A stretch of DNA of 64,000 nucleotides from Watersipora subatra (Eukaryota; Bryozoa; Gymnolaemata; Cheilostomatida; Watersiporidae), in the NCBI RefSeq assembly GCF_963576615.1, contig NC_088708.1, positions 66,194,672 through 66,258,671 of the forward strand, in the 5' to 3' direction. Positions 14,007-28,978 of this stretch are shown one piece after another (the stretch's first letter is position 1; each line of letters begins with the position of its first letter). The translations under genes and the position numbers were made by a program. The notes under the pieces are model-generated. The model had not been told where the DNA came from and did no database searches. It saw only the letters and a program-made list of their open reading frames with translations.

Positions 14007-15863
14007 TCCAGCTTGAACGTTAAGCACTCCTTGGCTTCTCCGATGAAAGCTGTCTGTGCAGTGCGATGAACTCAAATCATGGGACCGGATACGCACTTTG
14101 TAATCCTCACGTCAAATAAACAAAGGATCGGTTGCTACACGCTCCTTGCGCAAGAGAAACTAAGGTTAGGTTAAGAAACGAAGGTTATTAATTGTAAAAT
14201 GTTACGACTCGATTCGTATGTTACGTTTAATTAGCGAAGAAGATAACTCTCAAATCAAAGGTTAACCCATTTAGAAATCGGGCGTTAAAAGAACCAAGAA
14301 GATACAACTCCATATCGATTAAAGGCATCGGGGTTTAATTAATATATAATAGTCAAAGGGCTAATTTATTGTACAAGAACATTATATTAGCTTTAATTTT
14401 TAATTATGAGGTCAACAGAACACTATTTTCTCATGAAAACCTCAATAAATAGTATTCACAAACAAACAAACATTTAGTGCTCTTTTGAATTTGGATTAAG
14501 TTCCTTTCTTTAAGATTAAGATTCAGTGGCTGTTCAGTACAAAATTTAAAAATTACTTCACATTTGTCTAACAAACTGTTCATTTGTGCAGTTGGCTGTT
14601 GTGGTTGCTCAGTGAAATTAAAATTATTAATGATGAAGGCATAGTAGAATCTATTGTTGTTACTGGCAGATATTATGCTGAACTGGTTTAATAATTTCAG
14701 GCTAATTTATTGTGCAAAAACGTTTAAGCAAACAAGAATTATATTTTTAATCTGAATTTCAAACTCCCAAATAAATTATTACTAACAAGTTTTGAGCAAT
14801 TTTATTAAATAACCAATTTTACATTTTCAAGGAGACCTCCTTGTGCCATAACTTCAGAAGCGCTTCATTAAACACAATAATTTTAAGTACATGCATGCAG
14901 AAACTCAGTCTGCAGAAAATCACTAGTAAATACTGCTAATAAATATAATTGCTCATCATAGAACTATTGGAACAGCCAATGCTGGTGCTGCTCAAACTGG
15001 GTGCAGATAAGTTGTGAAAGCGTGTTATTTAAATTAATACTTGACTGCAGTTCTTTGTATTATATATAAGTTACTAAGATGCTGTAGATTAAGTTTACAT
15101 AAACAATTTAAAAATGTCTGTATAATCACTTTGAGATGATGTTGCTCGAGCATAACAATGTTGGTTTGTTGGTTTTTGTGTGATTTGGGCATTTATATAT
15201 AGTATAAGTTATTATGGATTGATATTTAGCATTATAGTAATTCTGAAAATATGAAATAAATATATGTCTTAAATTGCAGGTTGGTTATTTGGTGGTATTT
15301 CTGAAATTGTTACGCTTAGTTTCAACTAGACTAAAAGCAAAAGCAATTTTGCAATCAAGAGCAGACAATCCTTTAAACTCCTGTTTTTTAAAACAAACCC
15401 AAGAGTTTTCATATAAGTAGGTTATATTTTTAGCTATGAACTTTAAAGCACATCAGCAGCAAACTTCCACACAAATAATATGTAGAACATAATATAAATG
15501 TATAAGATACTCTAATTTTTGCATATGACGCCAATGTTAGTACAGCAACTCATATAACTGGTGGAGCGCCCTTCTAATAAAACCATGATAACATCAATTC
15601 AAACTTTTACTTGCCTACCACATAAAATAATTTTGTACAGAAAGTTTCTTCTACGAAGACTTATATAACTCTTTAAGCAGCATATATACCTATGTCTATG
15701 CATATCTCTCTGTCAGTGTAAACATATCATATCATGTATCAATGAATAAGTCTATTCTGGAGTATTATACTTTGGTGGTTGTCAAAGAAACCTAACAACA
15801 ATAGTTATCTTTTTATCACTTACCATAATGTTTATTGCAGGTAAAGTGTGGTAAAGTTACGGA
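14007..15863. other. Intergenic, gene A 3' flank to upstream of the 14006 start
   Basis: AT-rich, no exon or repeat array recognised. It holds the 5' untranslated leader and promoter region of the gene starting at 14006 and the AATAAA of gene A (15831-15836 on the minus strand). No promoter element could be identified with confidence. Confidence 0.5.
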
Positions 15864-18800
15864 TTAGAGTTTAAGGTCCTTCTGCATTGGCTTGAAAACA
15901 AATGCATAGAATGTAAGAATGAGCATGGATATTCCGTATGACCAAAAAAATATTCTGTCCATTTTAGTTGCTATTTTGTACCATTTGGCCGTGTCATGCA
16001 AGTCCTTTCTTATTTTATCTTGTCTCACTTTTAGGTGTTGAAACATTCCTTGTAGACCCTCTTCGGCTAAGTTGTTCAAAGGAGTTGTTTTGGGTGCTGC
16101 AGAAGATGACGGAAGAGTTCTTCCTTCATGAAGGACTGAGAGTGAGTGACCTCTTCTGTTTCTATTTAAGGGTTTGATAGAACGAACGTCATTGAGAGGC
16201 TCTTGGACGTGGCTCGAATCATCGTCTGACCCACTGTTGTCGTTTGTTTCTGTTTCTATAACAATGCTTGGTACTTGCTCGCTGTCTTCTTGTTTTTGAC
16301 AGCATTGCATCAGCTTATATATTAGCTAAAACGATATTATTAATCATAAACATGAATCAAGGAATTTACTAGTAAATATCATACAGGTGCATATAATCAG
16401 ACTTCAGTTCCCAGTATTCTAGAAAACATTCTAAGCAATGCGCAGTCCATCATACGTACGCTTGATAAATTATGAGGATTTTCACCTCTTTACCTTAATA
16501 GTTTATAATTAGAATAGAGCAAATACTAAGATTTCTCAAAGAAAAATGCAACAAAAAGACATAAAAGATAACTGATTGGTTGGATTATGTTATTACGAAT
16601 CATGTGAGCATAACATTATCTCATAACATTATCTGACCAATCATGGCAATGTTTCATTGTTGTGACCTCACGATGTCTCTAAAATGTTATGTCAATCATA
16701 TATTTTTAAAAACTGTTTGACAAACGAAAAACTGTGTTAATACCATAATTTCCATAAACATAGTTTTTCATGACCTATCCCACAATGCTGTGTGTTTACA
16801 AATTCAATGTTTCTTATTTACAATGTTTGCATGCTTGAAATAAAAATTCGTGTTGATTCACTTTTTAAGGTAATATGTTTAAAAATATCAATAGTAGGCC
16901 TAGTTATGATGTTTTAATGGTATGCATCGCTGTTCTTGGTATCATCAGAGATGGAAAAGAAGAAATTACAAAGTAGCAAAATTTAATGAAAAAGCTGGAT
17001 CTCTATTAAAGCTACTCTGTCTACTCTGGTGTGAGCAGCTGCCAGAGTAAGCTGAGAGTTATGCACTTACAGAAGGAGACAACTCTTTACAAGTTGTTGC
17101 TGCTAGAATTATCTAGCACATACATGTAGGAAAATGTACTGAAATTCATCATGTAATCATTTTAATTCAATTTCACTCACTAAAGCCAAAATTTATGCAT
17201 AATGATAATAACAAATAATAATACGAATAATAGTGCTCATAATAATAGCACTGAATGTTATCGTTTTGCAAAAATAACAAGGTGTTGCTATCAATGCTAT
17301 ACTGTTTTCTGCTAGTATCATGTTTGATTTGGGCCTATACACTGTGGCAGTCCTATCTTTAGAGAGTCACTTCTAACTGACACCAGTTATACAGCGAAGC
17401 ATAAGTTGTCCTGTATCCAACCTTTCTTCCTTAAAGGTGATTGGATTTTACAATTTCAATTTTAAATTTTTTGGTTACTATTTTTCCTCATGTGCAGTCT
17501 GTCACAATTTTCTAAATTAAACTACTTTCTTAACAAGCATTAACATAAATTTTGCTATTCAAAACCAGCCTTCTCACAAAAATAAAATTTACAGCCAATA
17601 TCTTTAGGGATTTATGTTCACTACCACAAATTATTGTGCTTGTTTATTATTCGCTACTTAGACTTAGTGTCTTGTTGACTTGGTGTCGTGCTGACTTGGT
17701 GTCATGCTGACTTGGTGTAATGCTGACTTGGTATCATGCTGACTTGGTGTCATGCGGACTTGGTGTCATGCTGACTTGGTGTCATGCTGACTTGGTATTA
17801 TGCTGACTTGGTGTAACGCTAACTTGGTGTCATGCTGACTTGGTATTATGCTGACTTGGTGTCACGCTAACTTGGTGTCATGCGGACTTGGTGTCATGCT
17901 GACTTGGTATTATGCTGACTTGGTGTCACGCTAACTTGGTGTCATGCTGACTTGGTGTCATGCTGACTTGGTATTATGCTGACTTGGTGTCAGGCTAACT
18001 TGGTGTCATGCTGACTTGGTGTCATGTTGACTTGGTGTCATGCTGACTTGGTGTCATACTGACTTTGTGTCATGCTGACTTGGTGTCATGCTGACTTGGT
18101 GTCATGTTGACTTGGTGTCATGCTGACTTAGTGTCATACTGACTTTGTGTCATGCTGACTTGGTGTCATGCTGACTTGGTGTCATGCTGACTTGGTGTCA
18201 TGCTGACTTGGTGTCATGCTGATTTTGTGTCATGCTGACTTGGTGTCATGCTGACTTAGTGTCTTGCTAGCTTGATGTCACGCAAAAATGTCAAGTGACT
18301 GCGCAAAAATAGGAGAACTTTCAAGCATAGCTGATCACAGCTAACTACAGAATGTTGTGTCTTTAAAGCATAAGAACAGCCTTCAAATCCAAATTATTCT
18401 AACCTTGTCTAATTTTATTGAATGGAGCAGATTAATACATTACAACAATCAAGATTTTAGGGTTAGCTACATGTAAGTTTAAATTTTCAAAAGGATTGAT
18501 GGCAATATTTCGTTTTTGCAATAATTCATAGTTTAATACTGTTCTCTACATTGATTTTTCAAGTTTCTTTTAATAATTGATTCAAAAATTATTTTTGATT
18601 CAAAAACTGTGTTGTTGAATGTCTTACCTTGTTAGCAAGATAAGACACTTCTCCTCTCACTTTGGCAGAAGCAACGAGTTTATCGCAGACAACATGAGCT
18701 GTTGTAGACATGGCTGTTATGCATATGAGGGCTGTCAGGTATATGCCTGCACAAAAATGCGTCAACTAAAACCATTGTTCAATAGAGTTATCTAGGCTAT

Positions 18801-21800
18801 TCATAAAATTAACAAATAATAAAAATAAGATCGATATAAACAGTTTCAGATGTGATTCATAGACTTTACTAGCAGCAGTAAAGTAAGTTATGCTTACTGA
18901 TAAGAGGTACAGTTTCAGAGGTGCGAGGTGTACTGTCAGCGACTAGCAGCATGAAGAGTGACAGCGAAAAAAGAACTGTCAACTGAACTGATATCTTCTC
19001 ATCATTCTTATCAGGAGGAATTAGAAAGCCAACCATACAGATGATAGAAAGAGTTATACACGGGATGACAATGTTAAATATGTGCTGAATAGTCTGCCTC
19101 CTTATGTGGATGTAAACCTGCAATAAATTGGTTAGTTGTTTTCTCATAACCTGCACGAGTAAACAAATCCAAATTGAATTTTGTTCAGTTTCCAAATTCA
19201 CAGGCCGGCAAACATAGAATGATTGTATTGCAATGTACTTACCTTAACAGCTATACTTACTTTAATATCAGGGTAAGGCTCAATACAGCAATCATAGTAA
19301 GTTATAAATCTTTTTATCTTGGAATCTATCACTTCAAACTCACTGTTCTTAAGAGCATGAGTCATGTCCATCGTCGCCATTTTGTTCCATATATTCACCT
19401 GCAAGTAGACCGGCTGTTTAATTACTTAATTGGTATAGAGATCAACATTCTAAATAGTGTTGAAACTTCATTCAACCTCGAACGTTATTTTAGTTGTGCG
19501 GTTATACTCCTTGGAGTAAAATCAAATACTCAGTCAGCTAGATGACCTATTTACCATTGTTACAAGAATAACCATAGAACACGCTAACAACCAGATCATA
19601 GACAAGCCACGATGTTAAAAAAATGTCACATAGGATATAAGTAAATCCCAAGTAAATAATAAGAGCTATATAATAATAATATAATTGATAATAATATTAA
19701 TAAATAATACTATTATTTACAGAAAAAGTTGTAGGTTCACTTTAAACTGATTTCTGTGCATTAACAAAAGATCAGGTAGCATTGCTATTTTGATATTTTA
19801 TTGTACACTGTGTAAATATGAGATCTCTTACTTTGATGCAACATTTTGGCATTTTTTGCTGAGTTTAATATAATTTAAGTTGAGTATTGTTTGACTATTC
19901 CAAAATTGAATTTAATTTTTGTAAGTTACAAAAGTGTGTTTTCACTAAAGTATTGGACTAGTTATTCCAAACCTCAGTACTTTTCTGTGCGAACTCATAT
20001 GCTAATATGCTTGGGATAAAATAAAAGTTTTACCATTCCGTGTTATTCGGGGAGTAGAAATAATGTGTAGTTCAAGTATCCTAAAAGGAAATACAATTTT
20101 TTTAGTTAAACAACCAAACTTGCACAGAAATGTCTAATTTTATACTTCAACTATATTGGCAAAGGTATTGTAGGTGAGCTATCATCAAAGTGAGATGTCT
20201 AGCAGTGTCAATTGTTTGCAACATATTCTTCCTGTATTGGAATAAAGTGGTCGGATAAAAAGGGGAGACATTCACTTGTACATCGATAGCGAAGACTTTC
20301 TTGCAAACAGAGCTTGTCATTTTTTCAAGAAAAATGAACCAATGGTGGAGATGACGACTCCCTTGGGCAGGCCTCCAAAAGATATCTTGTCCATCATGAT
20401 ATGCATAATATGCAATTGAATGCTTTTGTATATTGACACAAATTAAAACCGTGTTTTCACAGACGAGGTTTTAGCACATCGAAGTTCAACAACGAGCATT
20501 GTGCCATTACTCACGTAGCTACGCAGACCAATGTGTTGATATTTGCTTCCAAGAATAATTTTCACAGTGAAAATATGTTGTCCAATGAGGTTTTGCAATA
20601 GAAGCTATTTCTAGGTAATATTTTTTATTTACAGTTTTGAAAATAGTTGTAATAGAGAATGGTATCATTTCTGATAAATTTGAATGTCAAAAATTGCGAT
20701 CAAAGATAGCTGAATGATAGCCAATGAGAAATGATCTATGCAAAGGCATTCTCAGCCCGCTTACACCCTACCTGGAAGCCATCATAAGACCATGAGCCTA
20801 GCTTCAGATAGCAGATTTGATCATCAAATGGAAAGTAAGTGATGTCGATGTTGCAGCTGCTTTTGTATCTTTTGACAGGAGGCCAGTAGATATCCCCTGT
20901 ATGCGCCACATAAGCACGGCTTCCTGTATCTCGCGTCTTTCGTATTCGTTCCTCCGCTCTATAATAATGGCAGCCACACAATTTTATATCTCAGTCAACA
21001 ATTGTTACAACTAGTATGCTGTAAGTTTAGCGCACCCTGAGAGATCATCATGAGTAATAAAAACATGTTTAATTCTTCTATGATGCAGCAAGGTGATTGA
21101 GCAGTGTGGTTTGTTTTGTTTTGATTTATTTTCATCAACAATAGTAATTAAACAAAAGAAAAAAGCTGGAAGAGTGATGAAGCTCATAATACGCATTAGC
21201 ATAGCTAGTCGTGGCATCGGGCTTGTCGTCATTGTGCAGTCAAGATTGATTTTTATGAGTAATTAGGTTTTATGCATTTGTTAAAAGATGTAATTTAACC
21301 TTTTCCTTGAAACTGGCCACCTTTTCAATTTTTTTTTATAGTATTAAGGAGCTGGTTCCAAAAAATGGCCTGTTGGTAATCCACCCTGTGATGGCCTGTA
21401 CGGGAAGAAGATTCTGAGAGATTTAAACATAACTTTGACAATCGGGTTTGATATATTGTGCGAGGGATGAAATTACAATAAAATTCATGATGGGCTAAAA
21501 TTATAATGCGGTATGAAAATAGTGAACTGATAGGTAGTATGGATGATGATTTGAAAAGAGGTTTGGTATGAGCGAGGCGGGGTTTTTTGTGAATGGTTCT
21601 TATCGTGCGCTTTTGAGGTGTTACCAAATTTGTAAGATGGGTGGGAGGTGCGTTGCCGCATGCTTCAATGCAATATGAAAGTTTGAAACTAACCATAGAA
21701 TTGTATAACAAAAGCAGAGGTTTGTGGGGTAAATATTCAAATGTGCGGTAGAATTAGCCTGATAAGGGTTTTAGTTGTAGGTTGGTAGCATGCTTGCGTG

Positions 21801-24800
21801 GAAATCTACATATCCAGGTTTATTTTCTGTGGAGTACAACCTTTTTTCCTGATGCTCTTTGGGCGGTTTCAGGCAGACAAACAGACAGACACAGCCCTTA
21901 TAACTAGTAAAGACTAGTACCTTGGCAGTCTAGTCACTAGACTACCAAGATACTAGTCATAATCTCTCACAGCACACTAGACTCTAGTGTGCTGTGGGAG
22001 ATCGTTATGTGTACCAATAAAGCACAGAGAATAAGTATGTGCGCAACAAGTCTATAACACGGCAAATGGTTGGTGGAGGTGGAAGTGTGCTGGTTGGGAA
22101 TCATATTGTTGGGAGTTTAAATCCTGTACCATGCAATATTGTTTCCAACATTGTGTACAGACACAGCTCTTATTATAGCAGAGAATATTTGTAAACTTGC
22201 CCTTTTACTTTTGTCTAAAGTCAGCTACTCGGAGAAACAACTTGAGCGGGTAAAATACACCTCAGTATATAATTCACCTGTTTATACCAGCAATATTACA
22301 GGCTTAACTTGATTGCTTTTTCATTTAGTATAAACAGCCAATAGAAGCAACGAATTTTGAAATATTGTGATACTTCTGTTTAAAAATAGCTATGCATGAG
22401 GCAAAGAGCTGCCGGTGCAAATGGTAACGTGATGTCAATAGTACAGAACAAATCTTTAAGAGTGGAAAAATCCATACTATTTGCTATTGGCTGATCAGCT
22501 GTGACATCACAACCCTATATGTGATGTCACAGAATGACAGGTAATTATTTCAGAGACAGCCTCTGGAGCGTGGTGATATGATAGTGGCCAAAATTTTTTT
22601 GCGAAATCTCACAAAATTTGTTATAAAACTGCTTTAAGATCGGTGACATTGATATTTACATATCCTGCATACACTCTGTCATTATGCACTGATTTATAGA
22701 CCTACGTATTGTAAAGGACTATATCTGGCAGCCATATTGCAGAAGAAGGTATCTTAATCTCTGTGATTCCATCAAACTCATCAGGATCCCATATCAGTTT
22801 TTCATCAACCCAATAGTGGTCCATCCAAAGTATAACAGACATTGATTGCTCCTTTTCTTCCTAAAATTCAAACAGTTTCTATGTCTATGCTGCAAAGGCT
22901 ATTGCCAAAGTCAGTAATATTTGCTAGATACTTTTGCTGCATTTATTTCTTGATTCAACTAAGATTTATGTTTTATGTAGCTTTGCATTGCACCTACAAA
23001 TGTAATCATTGCTATAACATGAGAGAAGGGTGTTAGCAATAACTTGGAGTTGTCTTTCTTAGATTAGAACATTCAATTTATGATTATATAACTTCAGCAA
23101 ATCCTCATGAACGATATACAGCCATGTAGATTGTTGTGAACCAGGTACTAAAATACAGAAACATTCTTAATATTATTGTTTAACAATTATAGTGTTATGG
23201 TGCAAAATCTTATTTTTAAATACATTACTTTTGTTGTGTTTCCATGGGAATGAGGAGCTGATTGGCCAATTAGTAATTCTCCAAAGTCTATATCAATAAA
23301 TGCATTTCTATGAACTTTTTTTATTCAAATATTCCCACGACCAAACACGAACGGAGCGAGTGTTTGAGAGATTTATGATAAATGCATGTGCACACAACTC
23401 ATGAAAATTATTCATCAACACCGTCGCAAGCCCTTGTACCGAAATCTCATCAACAAATTTAACCAGTTTTCAATGAAGTCGTTTAAGTATAATAACAATA
23501 CAAAACACATATAAACCTATTTAAATATGTTACCAAGTCTTTGTAAATTGTCGACAATATCCTAAAACTTACCCATCTGATCGGATTATACACAAATAGA
23601 CAGATTAATTTGGCCGAAATTCGCAATAAAATAACTCTTGGCAAGCTTTTTTAATCAAAATGAAGACCGACTAACGATACGCCAATAAAGCCGTGCGACA
23701 GGTAGTAGAACTATTAAGAAGGGCGCATTTCACAAGAAAAATGTGCTTATTTCACCAGTCTATAGCATTGTCTGATTGCCGAAGGTTTCTAATACTTTTC
23801 CATTTTTAATATCTTGCAAAAATATTTAATTATAAGAATAATTATTTGATTTTATAAAATTATCATAAGAATAATTATTCGAATTCATTTGTCCGAAAGT
23901 TTCTGTAATAAACGCAGACCGTTTAAGGCGTAAACCGATTTACAGGTACGAAATTGTGGTACACAGTCTATCAGCCTATGTTTTTTCCCAATTACCGAAG
24001 GTTTCATTAAATTATTTAAAGCGTTAGCCAAAATTCTTTGCATCTTATGTACAAGCTAGGGCCGAACTACAACGCCTCATTATGACGAAAACATTTTTTT
24101 ATTTTGCTCCAGTTTGCAGAAAACCTCCAGACGTGTGAACGCTCATACTTGCTTTCTGCTAGATCGCTATCAAAACATTCTACATTCAACACAACCAACT
24201 TTCAAACTGTGTATATTACACAGCAGCTTGCCATTTTACTTCTAATATTGCATTTCAGAGGTATAATAAACATATTTCCTTATTGCTGTTGTTAAATTAC
24301 ATACATTACAGTAGGTTAGGCCTACAGCTTTAATTAATACTCATTTTATTGTTGTAAAACATAGGTTTGAGATAGTAGTAGATTAGGTGTGAATTTTTTA
24401 TAATCTTTTGTCTTGCATAATTGACTTTTTGAATTTAATTTCAAAACAACTTGACAACTACCATGGACATACAACTTCCCAGAACACCACTTTGTGGCCG
24501 ATGCAGTGGCGATCCACGTGTCTCTCAATTATTACAGCTCAATAGGAGAATAAATAGAAGGTCCTCACAGCAACCATCAACATCAAATGCTGATGTTCAA
24601 CAACACGCTACTCAAATTAATAACAACAACTCATCTGATTCAGAGAGTTCTTTAGTAGATGTTGTAGGCGATATAAATGACATGGACTTGGCAGCCCCTT
24701 TGTTTCTAGATGATGATTATGATTTTATGGACATCATTGACCATGAAAATATTGCACAAAACAATATTGCTCCTCCCAATGCTGCCCCCCTTCATCACAT

Positions 24801-27800
24801 TCCTCATTTTCGATCTTTAGATTTTCCTGATTTTCAAGAACTGCGTAACAACTTTCTAGGCAGACTTGACAACAACATATCACAGCTCACGTGTACTGGA
24901 TGTAATGAAAAACATTTCATTACATACAATGCTCAAATACAACTATGTAATACGTGCCAACAAGTTTCCCTGCCAAATTCCTAGATTACTAGAATTTCCT
25001 TTTTGAAGTCGTGCTCCCACAAATTTATTTTATATCATCTCGAACAACTCTCATTTACACTATACTCTGTCAATTCCTGCTGACAACTACTTTTTCAACA
25101 ACCAGCACTACCCTTTCTTTTTTCTATTATCACTTATTCCATTATCAGGTCATGGGCTGTATGACAAGGGAATTTCTAGTGATAAGTTATAGTGGTCAAC
25201 ATGCAGTGTATATGGTACAGATATTAGTAAGTTATAATGGTCAACATGCAGTGTATATGGTGCAGATATTAGTAAGTTATAGTGGTCAACATGCAGTGTA
25301 TATAGTACAGATATTAGTAAGTTATAGTGGTCAACATGCAGTGTATATGGTACAGATATTAGTAAGTTATAATAGTCAGCATGCAGTGTATATAGTACAG
25401 ATATTAGTAAGTTATAGTGGACAACATGCAGTGTATATGGTACAGATATTAGTAAGTTATAATGGTCAACATGCAGTGTATATGGTGCAGATATTAGTAA
25501 GTTATAATGGTCAGCATGCAGTGTATATAGTACAGATATTAGTAAGTTATAGTGGTCAACATGCAGTGTATATGGTACAGATATTAGTAAGTTATAATAG
25601 TCAGCATGCAGTGTATATAGTACAGATATTAGTAAGTTATAGTGGACAACATGCAGTGTATATGGTACAGATATTAGTAAGTTATAATGGTCAACATGCA
25701 GTGTATATGGTGCAGATATTAGTAAGTTATAGTGGTCAACATGCAGTGTATATAGTACAGATATTAGTAAGTTATAGTGGTCAACATGCAGTGTATATGG
25801 TACAGATATTAGTAAGTTATAATAGTCAGCATGCAGTGTATATAGTACAGATATTAGTAAGTTATAGTGGACAACATGCAGTGTATATGGTACAGATATT
25901 AGTAAGTTATAATGGTCAACATGCAGTGTATATGGTGCAGATATTAGTAAGTTATAATGGTCAACATGCAGTGTATATAGTACAGATATTAGTAAGTTAT
26001 AGTGGTCAACATGCAGTGTATATGGTACAGATATTAGTAAGTTATAATAGTCAGCATGCAGTGTATATAGTACAGATATTAGTAAGTTATAGTGGTCAAC
26101 ATGCAGTGTATATGGTACAGATATTAGTAAGTTATAATGGTCAACATGCAGTGTATATGGTGCAGATATTAGTAAGTTATAGTGGTCAACATGCAGTGTA
26201 TATGGTACAGATATTAGTAAGTTATAATAGTCAGCATGCAGTGTATATAGTACAGATATTAGTAAGTTATAGTGGTCAACATGCAGTGTATATGGTACAG
26301 ATATTAGTAAGTTATAATGGTCAACATGCAGTGTATATGGTACAGATATTAGTAAGTTATAGTGGTCAACATGCAGTGTATATGGTACAGATATTAGTAA
26401 GTTATAATAGTCAGCATGCAGTGTATATAGTACAGATATTAGTAAGTTATAGTGGTCAACATGCAGTGTATATGGTACAGATATTAGTAAGTTATAATAG
26501 TCAGCATGCAGTGTATATGGTACAGATATTAGTAAGTTATAGTGGTCAACATGCAGTGTATATGGTACAGATATTAGTAAGTTATAATGGTCAACATGCA
26601 GTGTATATGGTGCAGATATTAGTAAGTTATAGTGGTCAACATGCAGTGTATATGGTACAGATATTAGTAAGTTATAATAGTCAGCATGCAGTGTATATAG
26701 TACAGATATTAGTAAGTTATAGTGGTCAACATGCGGTGCATATGCAGCGAATATTATAGTAAGTTATAGTGGTCAACACGCAGTGTATATGGTTCAGATA
26801 TTAGTGAATCACAGAAGAAAATAAGAATTGGAACAATTTTTGGCTCCTTTAAACTCTTCTTTTATTTCATTTGACACGGGTGGCTAGTCCGCTCCTCCCA
26901 GTTCCTGCAGTTTCTACTGCTATGTATATTTGTAATGAACAAACATTTGTTTGAACGAGCAATGAGTTTTAAAAAATATAATAAGTTTTTAATCATAGAA
27001 CTACTTTATAAATGAAGTTATCTGCACCGCTGTAAAGTAATTAGTTACTAAATTTGCATCTATGACCGCTGAAGGCATCAATAGCATAGCATTGTACTTA
27101 TACCAGAGAGCCTATTAAATATCAATTAAAATGTGTGCCCTCGGTCTTTAGCTATTGATTGTATCATCACAAGTAATTCAGATACGTGTAATGCTTCTCC
27201 TATGCTACATGTAAACTTGCATATACTTGATGGTAAAAACTTTGTGGCAATATATTTTATGCAAATAAAATCCTTCCTTCTCATAGCTTTTGTATTTACA
27301 TAGATATGATTTTTAATATCCAGATAATACCGGCTTATGAGATTTGGCATAATAATAAACATTGTAGCCCTAAGCTTTAGGTAAGTAATAGTATACAACC
27401 TGCTGGCTACAGTCGCATTCTATTACTTTATCTGAACTACAGTGCTTCCTTTTTAATATACCGAATATTTCAACAGAAAAGTATAATGCTATAGCAAAGC
27501 TGGTCAAAAATATGTGCTTATATATAATATTATAATAGTATTTTATATTTGCTAATTAAACGAAGCACTTTAACTACCTAAGGCTGTAGTACTCTTTGAT
27601 AAATAAGTCAGCAATAGAAATGCCCGTTGTTTGGAACTAATAATTATCTCTCAATTAGGACTCACCACATTTAAAACTTGAGAAAAGGTGAATGTCAAGT
27701 TGATATCGACTGGATGGTTGGCAAGGAATACTGGTCTTGTGTTCTTCTCGTAGTTCATCATAATTTCTCGAAATAACAGTCCTTCAGAAGTTGTGGTCTC

Positions 27801-28891
27801 TCTACAGAGAAACGAGTATTTATCTGCTTGCGAAATACTTAGTTTTTATTAAAGCTGTCATCATGAAGACTTCTGTTGTAAAGGAACAAAAGTTGCTTTT
27901 GTATCATTGTTGAGACATTAAAATGGACAATCAATGCCTTACATTGTGAATGATATTGACTATGTCATATATAGTATTATACATAGCTGATTATTTATGG
28001 AATAATTACAGATTACTTTTACTTGCTTAATGTATAATTCTAGGATAATACTTTTGCTATAACAGCTCTCTATACATGTATATACTTGGGATGTCTTTTA
28101 CCAATTCATTGTAAACTCAGTACTGGAATAAAGAACATTACAGTGAGAACACAACAATTATCTATAATCATCATAAGAAACTAGCTAAAACAATGTCAAA
28201 AGCTATAGAACTACATCAATGTATATATAACGGTTTAATGGTGGCTGTCATTAGGGCACACGACTTGTGATACTCTCACACAAAAATCTACTTTGCTGTT
28301 AGCGGACAGCAGCATTCAAGTCGAAATTGTATTGATTACTGGAAATGGTCGAAATCTGATATGACAGAGTAATAAGGTAGCTTAAAGCCGTGGTCACACG
28401 GGCACCGAACCGAACTAAATAACGCAAAACGACGTCGTTTTCAGCTCTAAAAAGTTCGGCTGAGGACATTTCTGGCCGAAACGAACTATTTCGGTACTGC
28501 TCGAAATTTCGTGCCGAACCCTTGCTCTTATTGGCTGGTTAAAATTCTAGAATTCTAGCGAGCACGCGTCACATTTCTTCTTACGTGCGTGTGAGTAAAG
28601 TTAAAAAAGAAATGGGACGATACTTTTATTTCGTTAAATAAACAACATGAAGCAATTTACGACAAGGTTCACCCGGACTTGTGATTGGGTTGCATAAATG
28701 TAAGATGTTGCACTTAAGTTTTGCATAAATGTAAGGGAATGGTTGTGATTTTCTTTCGTGTAGAATATAAGTAATGTGTCATATTCATCCTGATGAACTA
28801 TCGTTGACTGATTTATTTATGTAAAACCACAGTACTATGATAAAGACTGTTTTTGTTTGTTATGTACTCAGCATAGAAAAACATTCATATG

Positions 28892-28978
<87 letters not shown>

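Noticed and set aside
17661-18280. CRISPR-like repeats
   Set aside because: Units are contiguous with no unique spacers, and the context is a eukaryotic intron.
25011-26759. 582-aa open frame of 15-residue repeats as a repetitive protein gene
   Set aside because: The open frame follows automatically from a 45-bp unit without stops. Its upstream part starts at GTG inside a transposon tail, with no signal peptide or splice context.
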